Of a stretch of 62,431 nt of DNA, positions 53,308-61,504 are shown piece by piece. Both the position numbers and the translations under genes were made by a program. Within the stretch, counting starts at the first letter, position 1; every line of letters begins with the position of its first letter. Source of the stretch: Candidatus Altarchaeota archaeon (GTDB lineage Archaea > Altiarchaeota > Altiarchaeia > IMC4 > QMZM01). Below the pieces are notes generated by a model that searched no databases, was not told the origin of the DNA, and saw only the letters and a program-made list of their open reading frames with translations. The stretch lies in the NCBI GenBank assembly GCA_016931955.1, contig JAFGDV010000015.1:1-62431 (forward strand). The letters run 5' to 3'.

Positions 53308-53984
53308 CTTTCATACTCCAGCGGGTCTTCATAGCCAGCTTCTTTAAACCCGTTTAGTCTTAGAATACATGAGTCACATACTCCACAAGCTTTTTCTCCT
53401 TTTTTGTAGCAGCTCCAAGTCAGCTGGAATGGGACCCCCAATTGCATACCCTTTCTGACGATGTCTGCCTTAGTCATCTCAAGCAGGGGTGCTTGGATCC
53501 CTATCGGCTTATCCTCCATTGTCTTCTTCGTCGCAACATCTGAAAGAGCCTGGAATCTTTTCAAGTATTCGGGTCTGCAGTCGGGGTAGCCGCTTGAATC
53601 TATGCTATTCACTCCGATGAATATGCTGTCTGCGTCAACGACTTCAGCGTATGCGAGCGCTATCGACAGGAAGATGGTGTTTCTCGCCGGAACGTATGTT
53701 ATCGGTATCTCCCCTCTTCTCCTGATCTCTTCTGGGCTCTTTCCTGTGGGGACCTCTATGTTGTCTGTCAGTGCGGAGCCGCCTATCTGTTTCAGGTCTA
53801 TATTGAATATCTTGTGTTGGGGCAGCGCAAAATATCTTACCAATTTCTTAGCACTGTCTAACTCCCGGATATTCTTCTGATTGTACTGGAATGTTAATGG
53901 ATAAACATCAAACCCCCTCTTTATAGCGACCGCAATAGAAACAGCAGAATCCATCCCCCCAGATAAAAGACAAACTGCCCTCAT
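53304..53984 (-). CDS. queC: 7-cyano-7-deazaguanine synthase
   Basis: The 226-residue product has the pyrophosphatase P-loop LSGGMDSAVSIAVA at residues 7-20 and the zinc site CGVCDSC near the end. It turns CDG into preQ0 with ATP and ammonia. In archaea preQ0 is then put in tRNA position 15 by arcTGT and made into archaeosine; those genes are not in the window. It overlaps queD by four bases. Confidence 0.95.
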   Translation of the reverse strand: MRAVCLLSGGMDSAVSIAVAIKRGFDVYPLTFQYNQKNIRELDSAKKLVRYFALPQHKIFNIDLKQIGGSALTDNIEVPTGKSPEEIRRRGEIPITYVPARNTIFLSIALAYAEVVDADSIFIGVNSIDSSGYPDCRPEYLKRFQALSDVATKKTMEDKPIGIQAPLLEMTKADIVRKGMQLGVPFQLTWSCYKKGEKACGVCDSCILRLNGFKEAGYEDPLEYER

Positions 53985-54319
53985 CTCTCGACCTCAACCC
54001 ACTTACCATCCCCCTCCCAGAGCTTCACGGAACTCAAAGGCAGCCTTTTCACTAACTCAGAAAAAATCCACTCAGCGATGTTCTCAGAGGTCGGCTTATC
54101 AAAGAAGTCATTCATGTTAGCGTGATCTAATCGCTCAATGATCACTTCATCCACCACCCTCTTCAACTCATTAAAGTCCAAAACCATACCATCTTCTCCC
54201 AGTTCGTCCTCCACAACAACCTCTAATCTGTACGTGTGACCATGAAGGTGTTCGCATTTACCTTTATATCTAGGAAGATAATGCGCAGCATCAAAGTAAA
54301 ACACCCGCCCAACCCTCAT
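53981..54319 (-). CDS. queD: 6-carboxytetrahydropterin synthase
   Basis: The 112-residue product has the zinc ligands FDAAHYLP and CEHLHGHTY with the catalytic Cys (CxxxHGH). It makes 6-carboxytetrahydropterin from dihydroneopterin triphosphate. The start codon and ribosome binding site (GGAGGAAAGAGG) lie in one copy of a 54-base direct repeat that also forms the end of the gene for the small RHH protein upstream. Confidence 0.94.
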   Translation of the reverse strand: MRVGRVFYFDAAHYLPRYKGKCEHLHGHTYRLEVVVEDELGEDGMVLDFNELKRVVDEVIIERLDHANMNDFFDKPTSENIAEWIFSELVKRLPLSSVKLWEGDGKWVEVER

Positions 54320-54464
54320 CCTCTTTCCTCCGTTCTTCCGTGTCTTTTGTCTATTTCATCCATTTGGTCGTGGCAGCAAACCCTTTAGGAAAGTGTTTGC
54401 ATTCCCAAATCATCCTCTTTCCTCCGTTCTTCCGTGTCTTTTGTCTATTTCATCCATTTGGTCG
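54317..54464. repeat. 54-base perfect direct repeat around a 40-base hairpin
   Basis: 54317-54370 and 54411-54464 are identical. Between them is a 40-base piece (54371-54410) with an inverted repeat GCAAAC-C-CTTT, loop AGG, AAAG-T-GTTTGC (54376-54400). On the minus strand the first repeat met is the end of the small RHH gene, and the second carries the start signals of queD. Before the event the RHH stop would have overlapped the queD start as ATGA. Confidence 0.85.
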
Positions 54465-54586
54465 AGCATCTTCCGGCACGCCGTCCTGATGGCATCAGAT
54501 AAGTTAACGAATTTTTTTTCACCCCCAACATGCTCGTTTAAGTCATCTAAGATGTGTTGAGGTATTTCGACGCAGACCTTTGGCAT
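54410..54586 (-). CDS. Ribbon-helix-helix regulator, 58 residues
   Basis: The product is too short for many gene finders. MPKVCVEIPQHILDDLNEHV is a typical RHH strand and first helix, then FVNLSDAIRTACRKML is the second helix; the tail is charged (DEIDKRHGRTEERG). Such archaeal proteins are dimeric CopG/NikR-like DNA-binding domains. It is the first gene ahead of queD and may control the whole preQ0 operon. A clear TATA box and an alternating half-site array lie upstream. Confidence 0.85.
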   Translation of the reverse strand: MPKVCVEIPQHILDDLNEHVGGEKKFVNLSDAIRTACRKMLDQMDEIDKRHGRTEERG

Positions 54587-54597
54587 GATAATCCACC

Positions 54598-54628
54598 AGT
54601 ATTCTCTGAAGAATACTGTAAGAGTATT
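54598..54628 (-). promoter_or_regulatory. Candidate RHH operator, three half-sites
   Basis: On the minus strand AATACT, AGTATT and AATACT follow each other with gaps of 5 and 8 bases; the second pair forms AGTATTC-N6-GAATACT (54598-54617). The TATA box TTTAAATATC lies just upstream (about 54636-54645), so the array covers the expected start of transcription for the RHH gene. RHH proteins bind short half-sites in pairs, so self-control is likely. Confidence 0.6.
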
Positions 54629-54647
54629 TGGAAACGATATTTAAAAG

Positions 54648-55379
54648 CTAGATATTCTTCCAAATCAAATCAAAGCATTGCTCGAAGCCGGCGCAGATGG
54701 CTGGATTCACTATGAGAAGCCCGGCATTATATACTGGAGAATCCCCTTCAACCGTCGATATAAGACACTCCCTCTCATCCACTACCATCATACTAAACCC
54801 CTCCCTTACTGGATGGATCTTCAACTCCACCCCTGGTATCTCATTGACTCTTTTATCCGTTATGATCCTGACCTTTAGTTTTCCCAATTTCTTCAGCAGT
54901 CGTTTGTCCTTTAGGAGGATGGTTGTGTCATAGAATGTGATGACTGAGGCCCTCTTAGCGTCGTCGAGCATGAAATCCAATTGTTTTCTAATGTTCTCCC
55001 TGCCCTTTATAACCCAAGAAAGCTCCTTTGGCAGTATCATCCTACTGTATAGGTTCTCTGTTGTCTTGATGAGTTCCTCGCCTACGCTCCACACCTTCTC
55101 GATTTTTGCCTCCTGTTTTTTCCTTATCTTGTCAACGAGCTCTGAGGGCGGTATCGCCATATACCTTGTCGGCTTACCCTCTTGGATGTTTATGAATTCT
55201 TTCTGATTCAGTTTCTTCAGGATGTCGTAGACCCTCGGACGGGGTATCTTGGTCATATCCGCCACTTCCACAGCCTCAAGGGGTCCGGAGAAGGCGAGGA
55301 TGCCGTAAGCATTAGCCTCATACTCGGTAAGCCCCAGAGCTTCCAACAACTCGATTGTCTTCTGTTCTATAATCTTCAT
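54648..55379 (-). CDS. TrmB-family regulator
   Basis: The 243-residue product has an N-terminal winged helix (LEALGLTEYEANAYGILAF, RPRVYDILKKLNQKEFI) and a C-terminal part (YSRMILPKELSWVIKGREN..., LKKLGKLKVRIITD) of the phospholipase-D-like effector fold. TrmB proteins often sense sugars, but many have other ligands. It has its own TATA box (GGTTATAAAG, about 55398-55407). The target genes are unknown; the preQ0 operon lies next. Confidence 0.85.
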   Translation of the reverse strand: MKIIEQKTIELLEALGLTEYEANAYGILAFSGPLEAVEVADMTKIPRPRVYDILKKLNQKEFINIQEGKPTRYMAIPPSELVDKIRKKQEAKIEKVWSVGEELIKTTENLYSRMILPKELSWVIKGRENIRKQLDFMLDDAKRASVITFYDTTILLKDKRLLKKLGKLKVRIITDKRVNEIPGVELKIHPVREGFSMMVVDERECLISTVEGDSPVYNAGLLIVNPAICAGFEQCFDLIWKNI

Positions 55380-55433
55380 GCCATTAAACTATAGACAAGA
55401 GACTTTATAACCCAGAGTTAAAAATCCTCAGCC

Positions 55434-55550
55434 CTTTTCTTTGGGAAAGAAAAGCGTTGGCGGAAAAGAAAAGGAATTTCCTCCTGGAAATTCCCGTTTT
55501 CGCCAGCCTTTTAGGAAAAGGCTGTGATCAACCTTTTATGAAAAGGTTGA
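55434..55550. repeat. Four consecutive hairpins beside the initiator tRNA
   Basis: Stems are at 55434-55454 (CTTTTCTTT-GGG-AAAGAAAAG), 55458-55505 (outer TGGCG/CGCCA, inner GGAATTTCC-TCCT-GGAAATTCC), 55505-55523 (AGCCTTTT-AGG-AAAAGGCT) and 55528-55550 (TCAACCTTTT-ATG-AAAAGGTTGA). Three share a CTTTT-NNN-AAAAG apex, also seen in the hairpin at 54376-54400. They fill the space between the tRNA 3' end and the TrmB promoter. They may be an RNA, a compound terminator, or copies of a small palindromic element. Confidence 0.75.
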
Positions 55551-55556
55551 GGGCTA

Positions 55557-55631
55557 TAGCGGGGGGTGGATTTGAACCACCGACCTTCGGGTTATGAGCC
55601 CGACGAGCACTCCTGGCTGCTCAACCCCGCT
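55557..55631 (-). tRNA. Initiator tRNA-Met (CAU)
   Basis: The full cloverleaf reads on the minus strand: acceptor AGCGGGG/CCCCGCT, D stem GAGC/GCTC, anticodon arm TCGGG-CTCATAA-CCCGA, T stem GGTGG/CCACC with TTCAAAT loop, discriminator A. The A1-U72 pair and the three G-C pairs next to the anticodon loop are marks of the initiator. The 3' CCA is not encoded. There is no intron. Confidence 0.95.
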
Positions 55632-55647
55632 GTATGGTATAAAGTCG

Positions 55648-56327
55648 TTATTTAAGGGTGGAGTTTGGCGTATAGTAACCAAGTTTTTTCCACAGTTTAT
55701 ACTTAGTTATATGTTTTTTATTATTAAATCCAACTTCGTTAATCCATCTTTCAAACGTATCCTTGCCATTTATTTGTATCCTTAAACTGCCGTTGGCTTG
55801 TTTTGATGTTACGTATCTGAAATTTAGGTCTGCAAGGATATCTTGAAGTTGTTCTCTCATAGGACAAGGCCGCATCTTTATCTCTATCCTTGGATAGTAG
55901 TGAACATCCCGGTGTTGTTTGTCGAATACTAAACATCCATCAGTGTCAAATAAGCCCCTTAGAAAGGGTCTCTCAAGATTTTTGTTGAGTATAAAGGGGG
56001 GTATCACTGCCCTGTTTCTCTTTGGTGAGGGTATCATACCGATTTCAATCAAGAGATTATATAGTTGTTTGCTGAAGTATGCAAGATCCACGTTTCTTTC
56101 ATTCTTTCTGAATCTTAGTAATGGTTCCTTATCAAAAGTTTTGTCGTCAAGGGACATAAGAAATCCTTGAAGTATGGCAAGTCTTCTTCTGCGTCGCCGG
56201 TTACTTTGATTCTGTGTTGTATCTTGATCTTGCTACCTGCTTGACACTCGTATCTACCAATTGATCCATCACCTAACAGTATCCCCACGAATTCTGCGAA
56301 ATCAGAATCAAGTTCGGGGGTCTTCAT
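55648..56327 (-). pseudogene. LAGLIDADG homing endonuclease, frameshifted
   Basis: Two overlapping frames hold the two halves of one enzyme. Frame 1 (56327 to 56115) has the first motif FVGILLGDGSIG; frame 2 (from about 56157 to 55648) has the second, FLRGLFDTDGCL. Both catalytic Asp are kept. A single shift near 56120-56160 breaks the gene. It lies 16 bases upstream of the initiator tRNA and 61 bases after the end of the partial carB. It is free-standing: no intein or intron edges were found. A recent break, a sequence error or slippage are all possible. Confidence 0.8.
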
Positions 56328-56388
56328 GTGATCTATTGGGTTACTTGATTAAAATATGGGGTATTTCAGCACTCCATGATCCTGAATG

Positions 56389-57795
56389 TCAAATACTGGG
56401 TTTCCTAGCTTCGACTATGTTCTTTATTTTTTCTATGAAGAAGGGGTTTATTTTTGTGTGCTCTGAGATTTCTCCTACAGACATTTTGTTCTCTAATGCG
56501 TCGACTATGTAGAATAGTCTTTTGTCTGTTGGATGCTGTAGTTGGTCTATGATTTTGTCTTTGTCTTTTTCTCCCATGCCTTGTAGTCCTTCGCCGCCTA
56601 TGTCGAGGGAGCGGACGGCCTTCTGGAGGGCTTCTTCGAAGGTTCTTCCGATTGACATCACCTCTCCTGTTGCTTTCATCTGTGTTCCGATGTGGGGGTC
56701 GGCGTCCCTGAATTTGTCGAACGGCCACCTGGGGATCTTTATGACTACGTAGTCGACTGCGGGTTCGAAGCTTGCTGGCGTCTTCTTTGTGACCGAGTTC
56801 GGGATTTCGTCTAGTTTTTTTCCGATTGCTATCTTTGCCGCGACCCGTGCTATTGGGTACCCTGTTGCCTTGGAGGCCAGTGCTGAGGATCTTGAAACCC
56901 TTGGATTCACCTCTATTACGACGTATTCTCTTGTCTCCGGGTGTAAGGCGAATTGTATGTTGCAGCCTCCTTCGACGCCTAATGCGCGTATGATCTTTAG
57001 AGCAGCCTCCTTCAGTTTTTGGTTGTCTCTCTCGCTTAGCGTTAGTGCTGGCGCCACTACGATGCTCTCTCCGGTGTGCACGCCCATTGGATCGATGTTC
57101 TCCATCGAGCAGACGGTGATGCAGTTGTCTGCTGAATCTCTCATGACTTCATACTCTATTTCGTACCATCCTGCCACTGATTTTTCTATCAGGACCTGGT
57201 GGATCATGCTAAGCTGCAGTCCATGGCGTGTGACCTTCTCGAGTTCCTCGTCGTTGTTTGCCATGCCGCCGCCTCCCCCTCCTAGGGTGTATGCTGGTCT
57301 GATTATGACTGGGTAGCCTATTTCTTTTGCGGCAGTGATGGCTTCTGGGACAGTTGTTATGGCCTTGCTTGCTGGTATTGGTTCTCCGATCTGTTTCATC
57401 AATTGCGCGAATGAGTCCCTGTCTTCGCCTTTCTTTATCGTGTCGATCGAGGTTCCAAGGACTTGGACGTTGTATTTTTCCAGGACGCCCATCGCAGCCA
57501 GTGCTGAGGTGATGTTTAAGCCCGTCTGTCCGCCCATCGGCGGGAGTATTCCGTCTGGTTTTTCTTTTTCGATTATTTTTGCGACGATTTCCGGGGTTAA
57601 TGGCTCCACGTAGATGATGTCTGCGATGTCTGGTTCGGTCATTATGGTTGCTGGATTGGAGTTTACGAGGACTGTTGTGATTCCCTCCTCCTTCAGTGAG
57701 AGGCAGGCTTGGCTGCCGCTGTAGTCGAATTCCGCCGCCTGCCCTATCTGTATGGGCCCTGATCCGATGATGAGAACCTTTTTTAGGTCGTGCAT
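56389..57795 (-). CDS. carB1: Carbamoyl-phosphate synthase large subunit, N-terminal half
   Basis: The 468-residue product has the first ATP-grasp domain ([55 protein letters not shown]) and part of the oligomerisation domain (ending [21 protein letters not shown]). Whole CarB has about 1070 residues. Methanocaldococcus and some other archaea encode CarB as two genes split near this point, so the short length may be native. The C-terminal half and CarA are not in the window. A broken endonuclease lies just downstream. Confidence 0.92.
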   Translation of the reverse strand: MHDLKKVLIIGSGPIQIGQAAEFDYSGSQACLSLKEEGITTVLVNSNPATIMTEPDIADIIYVEPLTPEIVAKIIEKEKPDGILPPMGGQTGLNITSALAAMGVLEKYNVQVLGTSIDTIKKGEDRDSFAQLMKQIGEPIPASKAITTVPEAITAAKEIGYPVIIRPAYTLGGGGGGMANNDEELEKVTRHGLQLSMIHQVLIEKSVAGWYEIEYEVMRDSADNCITVCSMENIDPMGVHTGESIVVAPALTLSERDNQKLKEAALKIIRALGVEGGCNIQFALHPETREYVVIEVNPRVSRSSALASKATGYPIARVAAKIAIGKKLDEIPNSVTKKTPASFEPAVDYVVIKIPRWPFDKFRDADPHIGTQMKATGEVMSIGRTFEEALQKAVRSLDIGGEGLQGMGEKDKDKIIDQLQHPTDKRLFYIVDALENKMSVGEISEHTKINPFFIEKIKNIVEARKPSI

Positions 57796-57866
57796 TAGAG
57801 ATATATTCGAAGTGGGGTTTAAATTCCCAGATTTAAATAAACGATGTTAATATATTGTAGATAGAG

Positions 57867-58019
57867 ATGGCTCGATTCAAGGAGGCTGAGGCGCGGCTTT
57901 TTAAGGGAGTATGCATGTACTGTAATGCTAAGAACCCTATTGATGCGACCATATGCAGGAAATGCGGGAAGCCTTTTAAGATTCGTAGAAAGAACAAGAA
58001 GAAGGCTGTGAAGGCGTAG
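57867..58019 (+). CDS. rpl40e: Ribosomal protein eL40
   Basis: The 50-residue product has a zinc motif CMYC...[17 protein letters not shown] typical of archaeal eL40. It is below the size limit of many gene finders. A TATA-like TTTAAATAAAC lies about 30 bases upstream of ATG 57867. It is divergent from carB. Confidence 0.93.
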   Translation: MARFKEAEARLFKGVCMYCNAKNPIDATICRKCGKPFKIRRKNKKKAVKA

Positions 58020-58076
58020 GGATTTTCTTTTCTGTATTTTTAGGAGTTATTTATCTATAGAATTCTATAGAATAAC

Positions 58077-58445
58077 ATGGATTTTCAGCTGATACACCTA
58101 GCCCTGGCAATAAGCATCATCGGACTACTCATACTGGCTTTCGCTGAAGAACACCTGGAGCCGCCGCTCTCATGGATAAAGCAGATAAACACCAACTCCC
58201 TCGGGAGAAACGTCCACGTCAAAGGAAACATCTCTGGTTTCCATGAATTTAAGGGGGGATCATTCACTCTTTCCTTAAAGGATTCGTCTGGAGAAATAGA
58301 TATCTATGTCCCCTACAATGTTGCCCTCTCCCTAAACAACGTATCCGATGCGGGGGAGATCGAGGTTATCGGTTCAGTGGAGGTCTATAAAGGCAGACTG
58401 GAGATAGTAGTCGAAAACATTGACGGTTTAAGGGTCATAAAATGA
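58077..58445 (+). CDS. Membrane-anchored OB-fold protein
   Basis: The 122-residue product has one N-terminal helix (about 7-25) and then an OB-fold: NVHVKGNISGFHEFKGGSFTLSLKD and EIEVIGSVEVYKGRLEIVV, the usual start of a nucleic-acid-binding OB domain. It overlaps the Cas4-like nuclease by four bases, so the two are made together. A TATA-like AGTTATTTATC lies upstream. Confidence 0.7.
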   Translation: MDFQLIHLALAISIIGLLILAFAEEHLEPPLSWIKQINTNSLGRNVHVKGNISGFHEFKGGSFTLSLKDSSGEIDIYVPYNVALSLNNVSDAGEIEVIGSVEVYKGRLEIVVENIDGLRVIK

Positions 58446-59233
58446 ATGTTCAGGTTTCGGATTTGAATGCCCACTCTTTTTGTCCTAGAACCATCTACCT
58501 ATCAAAGATACTGAAGCTTAAACCCATGCTATCCAGCGAGCTTTCACAGGGGCTTATATCCCATGCAGTGAGGAGGGAGCTGTCGATGAGGCAGTCAAGG
58601 CTGTTGGAAAAGGTATCTGACGTCGACGACATACCGTCAGCACTTGAGTGCGAGCTGGATAAGATACTGCAGGAAGTTCCTCACATATACCGCAAAATGT
58701 TGGCTGACATAGATTACGGCAGGTATCTTGAGAAAACACGCTCAGAGCTCCTGGGGGAGATAGCGCTGATGGCTGAGAGGCTGAGTCTTATGGTGGACGA
58801 AGTCGGCATCAAGCGGGCTGTGGAGGCCATAACCCCCTGGCGGGTTGAGTACTCCGTGAGGTCCTCATCTTTGAGGCTCTCTGGGCGTGTTGATCGGATA
58901 ATGAAGAATCCCTCCTATGTGCCAGAGGAGATAAAGACGGGCTCAGTTCCCTCTGGGGTATGGGAGGGCGATAGACTGCAGACCTGTGCATACGCTATGC
59001 TCTTGGAGGACCAGCTTGATTTAAAGGATCCGATACTCTTTGGTTTTGTCGAATACACCCGCGCCCAAGAGAAGCGCCCCGTCATGACCACAGAGAAGCT
59101 GAGGAGGGAGGTGATCCATATAAGGGACGCCGTCTTTGAGATACTGGGAGGCTCAGTTCCCGAGATCTGCCCCCACGGAAACGGGAGAAAATGCAATGGT
59201 TGCGGTTATAAAGAGCAATGTTATGATATTTAA
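58442..59233 (+). CDS. Cas4-like PD-(D/E)XK nuclease, not linked to CRISPR
   Basis: The product is 263 residues. An N-terminal Cys (FCPRTIYL at residue 14) and three C-terminal Cys (CNGCGYKEQC) frame the iron-sulfur cluster, and the nuclease motifs GRVDR, EEIKTG and QTCAYAMLLE match Cas4/AddB-type exonucleases. No cas gene or repeat array is in the window, so this is one of the solo archaeal Cas4 proteins, perhaps for DNA repair. It is coupled to an OB-fold protein and a transglutaminase-like protein. Confidence 0.88.
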   Translation: MNVQVSDLNAHSFCPRTIYLSKILKLKPMLSSELSQGLISHAVRRELSMRQSRLLEKVSDVDDIPSALECELDKILQEVPHIYRKMLADIDYGRYLEKTRSELLGEIALMAERLSLMVDEVGIKRAVEAITPWRVEYSVRSSSLRLSGRVDRIMKNPSYVPEEIKTGSVPSGVWEGDRLQTCAYAMLLEDQLDLKDPILFGFVEYTRAQEKRPVMTTEKLRREVIHIRDAVFEILGGSVPEICPHGNGRKCNGCGYKEQCYDI

Positions 59234-59235
59234 TC

Positions 59236-61314
59236 ATGAGGCTTTCATTGACGCTGATGCTGTTTTTGGTTTTATCCTCTATCCCTGTGGTGGGAATAAC
59301 CCAACCTCCTGGAGTATCTGAGATGCAGCTTCTTGTGGTTAATAATGGTAGTGTTGTGACTCCAACCTTCAGGCTGGAGAAGGTCGCTTTGGAGCTTCTG
59401 ATGCCTCAGAGCAGTGAAAACCAGGTTGTTGTCTTTGAAGGAGACGTTAAAAGGGACTCATTGGGTAATTCATGGCTCTACTTGGAGCAGAGGAATCCCC
59501 CGAAGTTGTTCCATTACCATGAACAGTTCTCCGTCAACGTGTCTGAGATAAGGACTACCTCCTTACCTGAGGTGTATGAGATACCAGATGACTTGAAGGT
59601 CTACTTGAAGTCCGCAGAAAATATACAATCAGATGACCATGGAATCCAGATGCTTGCGGAATCATTGACGAATGAATCGAGAACGGATTTCGAGAGAATA
59701 GCGGTTTTGGCTGCGTGGGTCTACGATAGTATCGCCTATAATAAGAGCATGGGGCAGGAGTCAGAGGACGCAAAATGGGTTTTAGAGAATCGCGTCGGCA
59801 CATGTGATGAGTTCTCCACGCTCTTTATTGCATTGGCTAGGTCGGTCGGCATTCCAGCAAGATTTGTTGCAGGCTATCATTACGGGAATGGTAGGTGGGA
59901 GGAGCATGCCTTCGCTGAGGTATACCTTGGTAGGTGGGTCCCAGTGGATCCAACAAACCTGGAAGTCGGCAGGGTGGATGCAGCGCATCTGAAATTCGCG
60001 GTAAGTAACAACAATATAGTCGGCAGCAAGATAAAGACCTACGGCGCCGATGCAGAGAGGGTGGAATGGAAATCAGATACCAATATACAGGTACTCAACT
60101 ATACTGAAAACAGGAAACTTGATTATGAGCTGTCGGTCAGCTCAGACGAGCTCTTCTCTGGTGATTCTGCAGTGGTTGTTCTCAAAATTATGTCGGAAGA
60201 GTATGTTTTTCTTAGAGCAAGCCTGCAGCCATGCGTCAGCGATTTCCCGTTTGTTGAGCTGGATGGAATTGAAAAAGATGTTGTATTGGAGCCTGGGAGG
60301 GAAAAAATCATCTACTGGAGGCTTAAGGTGGCAGAAGACCTCATGGAAAACATGCTCTATACCTGCCCCATGGTCTTGAATTCAAGGTTTCTTGAACCTG
60401 GAGAGGTTGTGTTGAATGTTACATCCTCAAAGTCGGGTGAGGGGGAGGAGATAGATCTAAGCGCGGAGTTAAGTGATTCTAAGGTAGGCTTTGGGAGGAA
60501 TGAGACAGTTTTCCTGCATGTGGGAAACATCCCAGCTTCAAAGCCCGTGAGGGTCGGCGTAGTCTCAGGGGACTTTTTCAGGGAGTTTTCCGTGGATAGG
60601 GAGGAAAACATTGTTGTGTCGTTCAGACCCGAAAGCCTTGGTGGACAGAAGGCATTAGTCTATAGCTCAACAGGCTCCGTCTTAACCCTGGATTATGTGG
60701 TTGAAGAGTTTGATGAGGTCTTCATAGACCATATCACGTTGCCCTCCATGATCAGATTGGGTGAGGAGGGGGAAGCTGAGGTGTTGATTAAAAACAACAG
60801 AACAACATCGCAGGATTTGAAACTTTACACAATCCTTGATTTGGGGGAGCAGATAAAGAGCCTCTCTGTTGGGGATCAATATAATGCTAGGATCCCATTA
60901 AAGTTCGATGACGTGGGTATGAAGTTGATTGTCTTCAGGCTAAAAGGCGGCGACATAGATATCGAAACGAGGAGGGAGATAAGGGTCTACGATTTGCCAG
61001 AACTTGAGATTGATGCAGTCTACCTGCCAAATAAAGAGAAGGTCGTTGTCACCTTGACAGTCACCAGAGACTCTGCAAGGAATATTAAGATAAAAGTAGA
61101 TAATGAGACGAAATATCTTAAAGAATTGTTTGGAGAAGAAACGGTAGAGTTTGATATGCAGGTTGTTAATTCCTTGGTTACCGTGGATTACGAAGACCTT
61201 GCTGGGGGTAGCTATTCCATTCAGACTTTGGCGGAGACGAAGGAAGAAGGCCTGCTCGAGAAGCTATTTAGGGCCATTGGTGATTTCATAAGGGCTCTGC
61301 TAGATTCTTTTTGA
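59236..61314 (+). CDS. Secreted transglutaminase-like protein
   Basis: The 692-residue product has a signal peptide (about 1-20), an outer beta domain, and a transglutaminase-like domain with the triad Cys 190 (GTCDEF), His 224 (EEHAFAEVY) and Asp 238 (VPVDPT). Several Ig-like beta domains follow to about residue 650. The end is an amphipathic or membrane helix (LLEKLFRAIGDFIRALLDSF). It probably acts on proteins at the cell surface as a protease or cross-linker. Its end overlaps the eS17 gene by 29 bases, convergently. Confidence 0.8.
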   Translation: MRLSLTLMLFLVLSSIPVVGITQPPGVSEMQLLVVNNGSVVTPTFRLEKVALELLMPQSSENQVVVFEGDVKRDSLGNSWLYLEQRNPPKLFHYHEQFSVNVSEIRTTSLPEVYEIPDDLKVYLKSAENIQSDDHGIQMLAESLTNESRTDFERIAVLAAWVYDSIAYNKSMGQESEDAKWVLENRVGTCDEFSTLFIALARSVGIPARFVAGYHYGNGRWEEHAFAEVYLGRWVPVDPTNLEVGRVDAAHLKFAVSNNNIVGSKIKTYGADAERVEWKSDTNIQVLNYTENRKLDYELSVSSDELFSGDSAVVVLKIMSEEYVFLRASLQPCVSDFPFVELDGIEKDVVLEPGREKIIYWRLKVAEDLMENMLYTCPMVLNSRFLEPGEVVLNVTSSKSGEGEEIDLSAELSDSKVGFGRNETVFLHVGNIPASKPVRVGVVSGDFFREFSVDREENIVVSFRPESLGGQKALVYSSTGSVLTLDYVVEEFDEVFIDHITLPSMIRLGEEGEAEVLIKNNRTTSQDLKLYTILDLGEQIKSLSVGDQYNARIPLKFDDVGMKLIVFRLKGGDIDIETRREIRVYDLPELEIDAVYLPNKEKVVVTLTVTRDSARNIKIKVDNETKYLKELFGEETVEFDMQVVNSLVTVDYEDLAGGSYSIQTLAETKEEGLLEKLFRAIGDFIRALLDSF

Positions 61315-61486
61315 CTGCGCGCGTGATACAGCCTGCGATCTTGTTTCTCATAGGCTTTGATTTGACGTCAGTCAACTCCTGAACCCTCTTCTTGTTTCCC
61401 TCGAAGTTGATGCTGAATTCTTCCCTATACTCTTTCATCAACTTTTCTGCGACCCTCTTCAGATAGGTTTGTTTTATTCTGCCCAT
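61286..61486 (-). CDS. rps17e: Ribosomal protein eS17
   Basis: The 66-residue product begins MGRIKQTYLKRVAEKLMKEY, the typical eS17 helix-turn-helix start, and ends in ITRAVKKNLAEPL. It belongs to the small subunit and has no bacterial form. Its 3' end overlaps the convergent transglutaminase gene. Confidence 0.95.
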   Translation of the reverse strand: MGRIKQTYLKRVAEKLMKEYREEFSINFEGNKKRVQELTDVKSKPMRNKIAGCITRAVKKNLAEPL

Positions 61487-61504
61487 TTTATATTATCCTA
61501 ACGG

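Noticed and set aside
54317..54464. Two 54-base repeats as a minimal CRISPR array
   Set aside because: Only two copies, too long for a CRISPR repeat, and they correspond to gene ends; no cas1 or cas2 nearby.
56389..57795. carB as a truncated pseudogene
   Set aside because: The end matches the natural split of CarB in other archaea and the frame is intact throughout.
58442..59233. Cas4 as evidence of a CRISPR locus
   Set aside because: No repeats or other cas genes in 62 kb; solo Cas4-like nucleases are common in archaea.
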